Assembly (NCBI GenBank): GCA_037693485.1
Contig: CM075354.1
Location: 96,283,001-96,347,000, forward strand
Length of the DNA: 64,000 bases
Direction: 5' to 3'
Source of the DNA: Kitagawia praeruptora
Taxonomy: Eukaryota; Streptophyta; Magnoliopsida; Apiales; Apiaceae
Below are positions 59,399 through 64,000 of this stretch, one piece after another. The translations under genes and the position numbers were made by a program. Positions within the stretch are counted from its first letter, which is position 1. Each line of letters starts with the position of its first letter. The notes under the pieces were generated by a model. The model was not told the origin of the DNA, ran no database searches, and was given only the letters and a program-made list of their open reading frames with translations.

Positions 59399-60428
59399 TT
59401 ATATATGTCTGCCACATTCAGCTCGCCTCCTCCTCCTCACATTCTGCAGTAAAAAAGAAACAGATCAGCAAACTAATTAAGATAATCAATTAACAAAGAT
59501 CCAGAATTTGATAAAAGAATATGAAGCCTTTTGACAAAAGAAATGTTAAACATGGATTGAAACTCACCTGTAGGTGATTCTTGACTTGAGCCGCTGTCAA
59601 ACCGGTCACGTTCATTTTTAGCAGGATGGTCCGAGGGGTAGCCCCTATGAATATTTACAAAACAAAGCTTTAAATGTTGGAAAAAAAGAAAAAAAAAAAG
59701 ATATGTAAACATGTTTTCTTATCTTTTCTTGGACACCAAAGAGTATTCTAAATATAAAGAAAAAAACAAGTTCTTTATTCATTATATCTTGTTCACATTC
59801 TATGTCTTAAAATCTAGTACACAAATCAACAACCAACCAAATACAATCAGCTTATCATAGTATAGCCCACTAGAACAAATTGATAGATTGTCTTGCAAAT
59901 CTCAGCTATATATATAATGTACCATATATAATCAGGATCTATTAGGTTTAAAAATTTATAAGGATCTATTATAAAATTTTATTAGATGTTTGTTCTATTG
60001 ATTGTTTTTGTACATGGCCTAAAATAAAACCATTTAATATGAATGAATTACTTGACTACCAACAAAAAAGGAAGCTAAATTTTGATGTATATAGAATAGT
60101 TACAACCTAGAGGAAGATGTAATGTAGGAACACAGGGAAAATTAATCAAATATAATCAATACCTCAAAAATTGTAATAAATGGACATAAAAATTTCATGC
60201 CAAAAGAAAAAATATCAATATCAATTTAAAGGATTAAGAGGTTTACAAATGAGTCCACCGAGATCATTGACCGCATTAACAAATAGTGCATGAAGTTCTT
60301 GAGTCCACACAAGGCGTTTCTTAATAGGGTCCACAGCAACCCCCTGCTGGTGCTCAACATAGGGTAAATTGAGATCAAAATTTTTGGGAGAAACCATTCT
60401 TTTCTTACTGGTTTTGATAATTTTCCTG
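59399..60428 (-). CDS. Short GARP (Myb-like) DNA-binding protein gene or fragment
   Basis: Three exons on the minus strand: 60259-60397 (or from about 60428 if TTTACAG is an acceptor), 59568-59644 and 59399-59443. They give KKRLVWTQELHALFVNAVND, then LGGATPRTILLKMNVTGLTA and AQVKNHLQ, then a short basic tail ending RAECGRHI and TAA. This is the GARP Myb-like domain of plant type-B response regulators and related factors, whose SHLQKYR end is replaced here by NHLQNVRRRRR. Exon phases agree. The first exon's donor (GTGGAC) is weak. Only the DNA-binding domain is present, without a receiver domain, so this may be a degenerate fragment or a small GARP protein. Confidence 0.62.
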
Positions 60429-60932
60429 TAAATGTCCTAAATGTTGATTTGCGAGACTGAGTTTAATATATGGTGAAATGTAGAGATTGTACTTTGAAAA
60501 CAATATCTAAATAATCTAATGTTCTTTTCAAAAAATAAATAAAAAAAAAAAGCATTTGGATACTATTATTTAGGCCATTAAATTAAGGTACTTTTAGTCT
60601 GGATAAGATTTTTTTTTTGAATTTTTGTGATTTTTCAGCTTGGTATACATTTATACAACTATATTTGTCACTGAGAAACTCATATATGATCTTTTCGTTT
60701 TGATTGTCTCCTTTGAACAATTGAACAATTAGGATGATGCCAAACTTTAGAAATGATTTTGGAGGAAGGAAACCTCATAAATAATACTACATTTTGGCAT
60801 ATTTATTGTATAAAATTAAGTGGAAGGATTAGTGGGTTGAATTGTTATTTAATACTTCAATAAAAAGTTGTATCATTACATATTTTAACACCAAATTTTC
60901 TTATAATTTTTTAATCAATTTATCATAAGTGG

Positions 60933-61450
60933 TGATATGGGCTAAAAGTAAGCCCTAAGGACACATTTAATGTGGCATTAATTAGACCTAGAATGGTCCA
61001 AACGTGGGGCCCACCAGGTGGGCCCAAACTCCAATTATAATATTAATTTCGTAATTAATATTTAGGGGTAATTAACAGCTGGGAGATACAAGTCAGATAA
61101 GGACGTTATCCCTACGAAAAGTAGCCTCCAAGCCACACAATCATACAAGGAAACTGACTCCTACAAGGAAGGAGTCTAGAACCTTCCTCAAGGATGACTT
61201 GCACACCAAGTCTCCTAACCCTACCCTAATTCTGAGGCTTCTCAGCCTATATAAAGGGTTTAACCCCTCATCTCAGAACTACGTTTTATTGGCTTGATTC
61301 TCTTAATACAGAGATACGTAGGCATTCTGTGAGGACCGTTTAAGTCTCGAACGCAGAAGCAGCCATTAAAGCACGAAGCTCACGAACCCTAGCAATAAAT
61401 ACACATAAACCCTAGCCGTAATCTAACAGCCTCGTTTTTATTCCACAACA
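60933..61450 (+). repeat. 5' LTR of the second Tat element
   Basis: It starts TGATATGGGCTAAAAGTAAG and ends TTCCACAACA, followed by TTTGGTGCCGTCTGTGGG. A TATA box (CCTATATAAAGG) is at about 61247. Confidence 0.87.
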
Positions 61451-61483
61451 TTTGGTGCCGTCTGTGGGAAAAAGACATCAACC

Positions 61484-64000
61484 ATGGTTCAAACACGAAG
61501 AACTGCACCAAGCACTACGGAGCCAATCACTACCGAGGCTCTACCTCTTAGCTCTGCTCCGCCCCTTACTGAACAAGTGCTACCGACATCTGAGCAAGTA
61601 CCTCCAACAACCGGGACTATCGTTCCATATCAAGTTTCTCAACCCCTAGGGACGACTACCCATGTTGAGAGTACGCTACCTCCGATCGTCCACACAATTC
61701 CAGGGACTAACCCGGGGATTTCTTCCTTGATTGTAGATCCCAACAACCCTACACGAGGGGTTCAGATCCACACCACGGATCTCCCCATAAGCACCAATCC
61801 AATGTATGGGATGTCCAATTACGGAGCTGGACCGAGTGGTCATGCCCTATATATTCGAGATCGAGATTATCGCGATTTTTCTGGTCCTTATACAGATGAA
61901 TCATCTTCTGGCGATGATTACGAGCGTGATGAAGCTCCGAGGAGGCGACGTGCAAGTAAAGAGCCTATGGGGAGAACTCGAACTATCCATGATGGACTCA
62001 CTTCAACAGCTGCTGAGAGGATTAAGGCTTATGAAGCCGAGATCTTAAAGTTAAAGGAGGATATGGCCAGGGAGCAAGCCAGATCAAAACAGACTTTGCC
62101 ACCTCCCACGTCAGGACCGATTCCCTTCATAGATCTGGAGAGGCCTCTAAGGAGGCAAAGAAGGACTACTGTCCCGCCTGAAAAAACTACAAGGGTGGAA
62201 ACTCCTAAGAGCAACCCCAAGGATCTGATGCCACTTGGGGACCCTGATGATCCCACACCTCCGTTTACTGAGGACGTGATGAATGCTCGTATCTCAAAGA
62301 AGTTTAAGATGCCAACAATCAAAGCCTATGATGGAATGGGTGATCCTGCCAACCACGTTAGAACGTTCTCAAACGCACTGCTGTTGCAGCCTGCAAGCGA
62401 CGCTTTGAAGTGTAGGGCTTTCCCTCAAACTTTGTCAGGCATGGCTCAAAGATGGTATAGTCGGCTTCCTGCAAACTCGATTGGTTCCTTTAAGGAATTG
62501 AGTGCTGCCTTCATTAGTCAGTTTATCAGCGGAAGAACGCATGAGAGAAGCTCTGCATCTCTTATGTATATAGTACAAGGGAAGAACGAAAGTCTGAGAG
62601 ACTATCTTAAGAGGTTCACCAAGGAGACTCTGAACATCACTGATCTGGACAATAAAGTTGCAATGGTAGCCTTGGAGCATGGTACCACCGACCTGTACTT
62701 TAAGAGATCATTGGCAAAGCATCCCCCGGAGAATATGGCTGATCTCCAACGAAGGGCTTCTAAATACATCAAGGCCGAGGATAGCACGAAGAAGGAAGTC
62801 ACATTAGGCAATGGCCAGGGGAACAATGATACAAAAAAGCGTAAGCAAGGGCAGGAGTACGATGCTAGGGACAAGTATCCCCGAACTAGCAAAGACTCTG
62901 ATTCGCCACCAAAAAAGAACTTGGGACCAAGGTTCTCTGACTATGCAAGGTTGAATGCCCCTAGAAGTCAAATCTTGTTGGAAATTGAGAAAGATAAAGA
63001 CTTCCGATGGCCGAAGCCACTCAGGGGAGACCCCGCAAAGAGGAATAAGGATCAGTACTGTAGGTTCCACCGAGATGTAGGACATGACACGGATGATTGC
63101 AGACAGTTGAAGGACGAGATTGAATTCTTGATCCGTAAAGGAAAGCTGAATAATTTCACAAAGGGTGGAGATCAAGGAACCCAAAGAGGGGATTACAACA
63201 GGAGAAACAATGACAGAAGGGATAATGATCGTGACCGTAGCACGCAGCCCCGAGGGCCAGTTATCAACATGATCTGGGGAGGTCCTACAGCGGCCGGTAC
63301 GACTCGAAACTCTCGAAAGGCATACGCAAGAGAAGTAATGCACATTGTGGGAGAAGCCCCGAAGCGTGCCAAAACTGAGATGGTAATTGGTTTCGATGAT
63401 TCAGAATTGGAAGGGGTGAAGTTCCCCCATGATGACCCACTGGTCATAACTCCTGTGATTGGAAATTCAGAAGTAAAACGAGTCTTGATAGACAATGGAG
63501 CTTCGGTGGATATTTTGTTTCATGATGCGTTTGTGAAGATGGGATACAACGACTCTCAGTTGACCCCTGCAAACATGCCTATATACGGATTTAATGGAGT
63601 GGAGTCCAACGTTGAAGGGACTATTCAGTTGCCCATGACTATTGGGCAGGAGCCTAAGGAGGCGACTCAGATGCTGAATTTCTTGGTGATTAAGGCAGCT
63701 TCAACATACAACGCAATCCTTGGAAGGACTGGATTACATGCGTTTAAGGCTGTGGCCTCTTCCTATCATATGAAGATTAAGTTTCCGACACGGAATGGTG
63801 TCGGAGAACAAAAGGGTGATCAGAAGATGGCAAGAAGTTGCTATGTAGCCGCCTTGAGGGCCGATGGAGTCGGGGGGCAGGTCCTTCCAATTGAAGACAT
63901 GGATGTCCGTGACGATGAAGAGCATAGAGGGAAGCCAGCAGAGGATTTGATTCCCATACCCCTAGAGCCTAATGATCCTGAAAAAGTTACTTATGTTGGA
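61484..64000 (+). CDS. gag-pol of the second Tat element, open to the window edge
   Basis: From ATG at 61484 the frame runs 839 codons without a stop to base 64000. It covers gag (N-terminal Thr/Pro-rich part, acidic DDYERDEAPRRRR segment, capsid-like region about 62290-62760, C/H cluster CRFHRDVGHDTDDC near 63058) and the aspartic protease (LIDNGASVDILF near 63486), and enters the linker before RT. At the places where the first element has an in-frame stop and a frameshift, this copy is in frame. Full integrity cannot be judged because RT, RNase H, integrase and the 3' LTR are outside the window. Confidence 0.9.
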   Translation, partial: MVQTRRTAPSTTEPITTEALPLSSAPPLTEQVLPTSEQVPPTTGTIVPYQVSQPLGTTTHVESTLPPIVHTIPGTNPGISSLIVDPNNPTRGVQIHTTDLPISTNPMYGMSNYGAGPSGHALYIRDRDYRDFSGPYTDESSSGDDYERDEAPRRRRASKEPMGRTRTIHDGLTSTAAERIKAYEAEILKLKEDMAREQARSKQTLPPPTSGPIPFIDLERPLRRQRRTTVPPEKTTRVETPKSNPKDLMPLGDPDDPTPPFTEDVMNARISKKFKMPTIKAYDGMGDPANHVRTFSNALLLQPASDALKCRAFPQTLSGMAQRWYSRLPANSIGSFKELSAAFISQFISGRTHERSSASLMYIVQGKNESLRDYLKRFTKETLNITDLDNKVAMVALEHGTTDLYFKRSLAKHPPENMADLQRRASKYIKAEDSTKKEVTLGNGQGNNDTKKRKQGQEYDARDKYPRTSKDSDSPPKKNLGPRFSDYARLNAPRSQILLEIEKDKDFRWPKPLRGDPAKRNKDQYCRFHRDVGHDTDDCRQLKDEIEFLIRKGKLNNFTKGGDQGTQRGDYNRRNNDRRDNDRDRSTQPRGPVINMIWGGPTAAGTTRNSRKAYAREVMHIVGEAPKRAKTEMVIGFDDSELEGVKFPHDDPLVITPVIGNSEVKRVLIDNGASVDILFHDAFVKMGYNDSQLTPANMPIYGFNGVESNVEGTIQLPMTIGQEPKEATQMLNFLVIKAASTYNAILGRTGLHAFKAVASSYHMKIKFPTRNGVGEQKGDQKMARSCYVAALRADGVGGQVLPIEDMDVRDDEEHRGKPAEDLIPIPLEPNDPEKVTYVG

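Larger units (their letters stand above)
60933..64000 (+). mobile_element. Second Ty3/Tat retrotransposon, 5' part (continues past window)
   Basis: It has the same LTR start, primer site and gag-pol order as the element at 16786, at the nucleotide level closely similar through gag. The window ends inside pol, before RT. Because gag through protease is free of stops, it is the better preserved of the two copies. Confidence 0.93.

Noticed and set aside
1..64000. tRNA and rRNA genes
   Set aside because: I saw no convincing tRNA or rRNA; tRNA-like words are primer-binding sites of LTR elements.

Overview
The window is nuclear DNA of a flowering plant. The evidence is spliceosomal introns in a plant Dof factor and a GARP factor, exon fragments of plant VPS53, pyruvate decarboxylase and an FKBP62-type immunophilin, and dense plant-type transposons (Tat-lineage Ty3, Ty1/copia, LINE, CACTA, hAT, Helitron, TRIM). 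I cannot fix the family or species. The DNA is AT-rich, and most of it is layered transposable elements with few host genes.

Layout. 1-4.29 kb is one copy of a segmental duplication whose partner is 33.15-36.84 kb. It carries the right half of a CACTA element holding VPS53 exons, plus a hAT MITE found only in this copy. 4.3-13.1 kb is AT-rich DNA with a complete TRIM (8116-9045), a MITE with G-box-like clusters (9475-9934), a hAT transposase relic and a decayed Dof 3' end. 13091-16660 is a complete non-autonomous CACTA (CACTA-A). 16786-23640 is a Ty3/Tat retrotransposon lacking its 3' LTR and joined to a second copy of the CACTA-A end. 23.86-25.06 kb is a Helitron relic, and 25.31-25.97 kb a partial TRIM. 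28077-28538 is an intact small Dof gene. 29854-30750 is a Ulp1-like peptidase gene of an older CACTA, split by CACTA-B (30766-35594), which carries VPS53 and other exons. 36.7-41.4 kb holds three tandem-repeat fields, a 5'-truncated LINE (38078-40093) and a perfect 184-bp palindrome. 44352-47999 is a deleted Ty3-type element with a complete TRIM in its LTR. 48000-52.3 kb is a broken copia. 52376-57148 is CACTA-C, carrying pyruvate decarboxylase and FKBP/TPR exons. 59399-60428 is a short GARP gene or fragment. 60933-64000 is the 5' part of a second Tat element with an open gag-pol frame.

The most interesting object is CACTA-C. Fragments of two unrelated genes lie in the same orientation with usable splice sites and matching phase, so a chimeric protein of about 435 residues can be predicted from one start codon. 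The second theme is that three TRIM-type elements carry arrays of short, partly dyad motifs between PBS and PPT; two with different LTRs share the same 12-mer. All calls come from reading by eye; no search was run.
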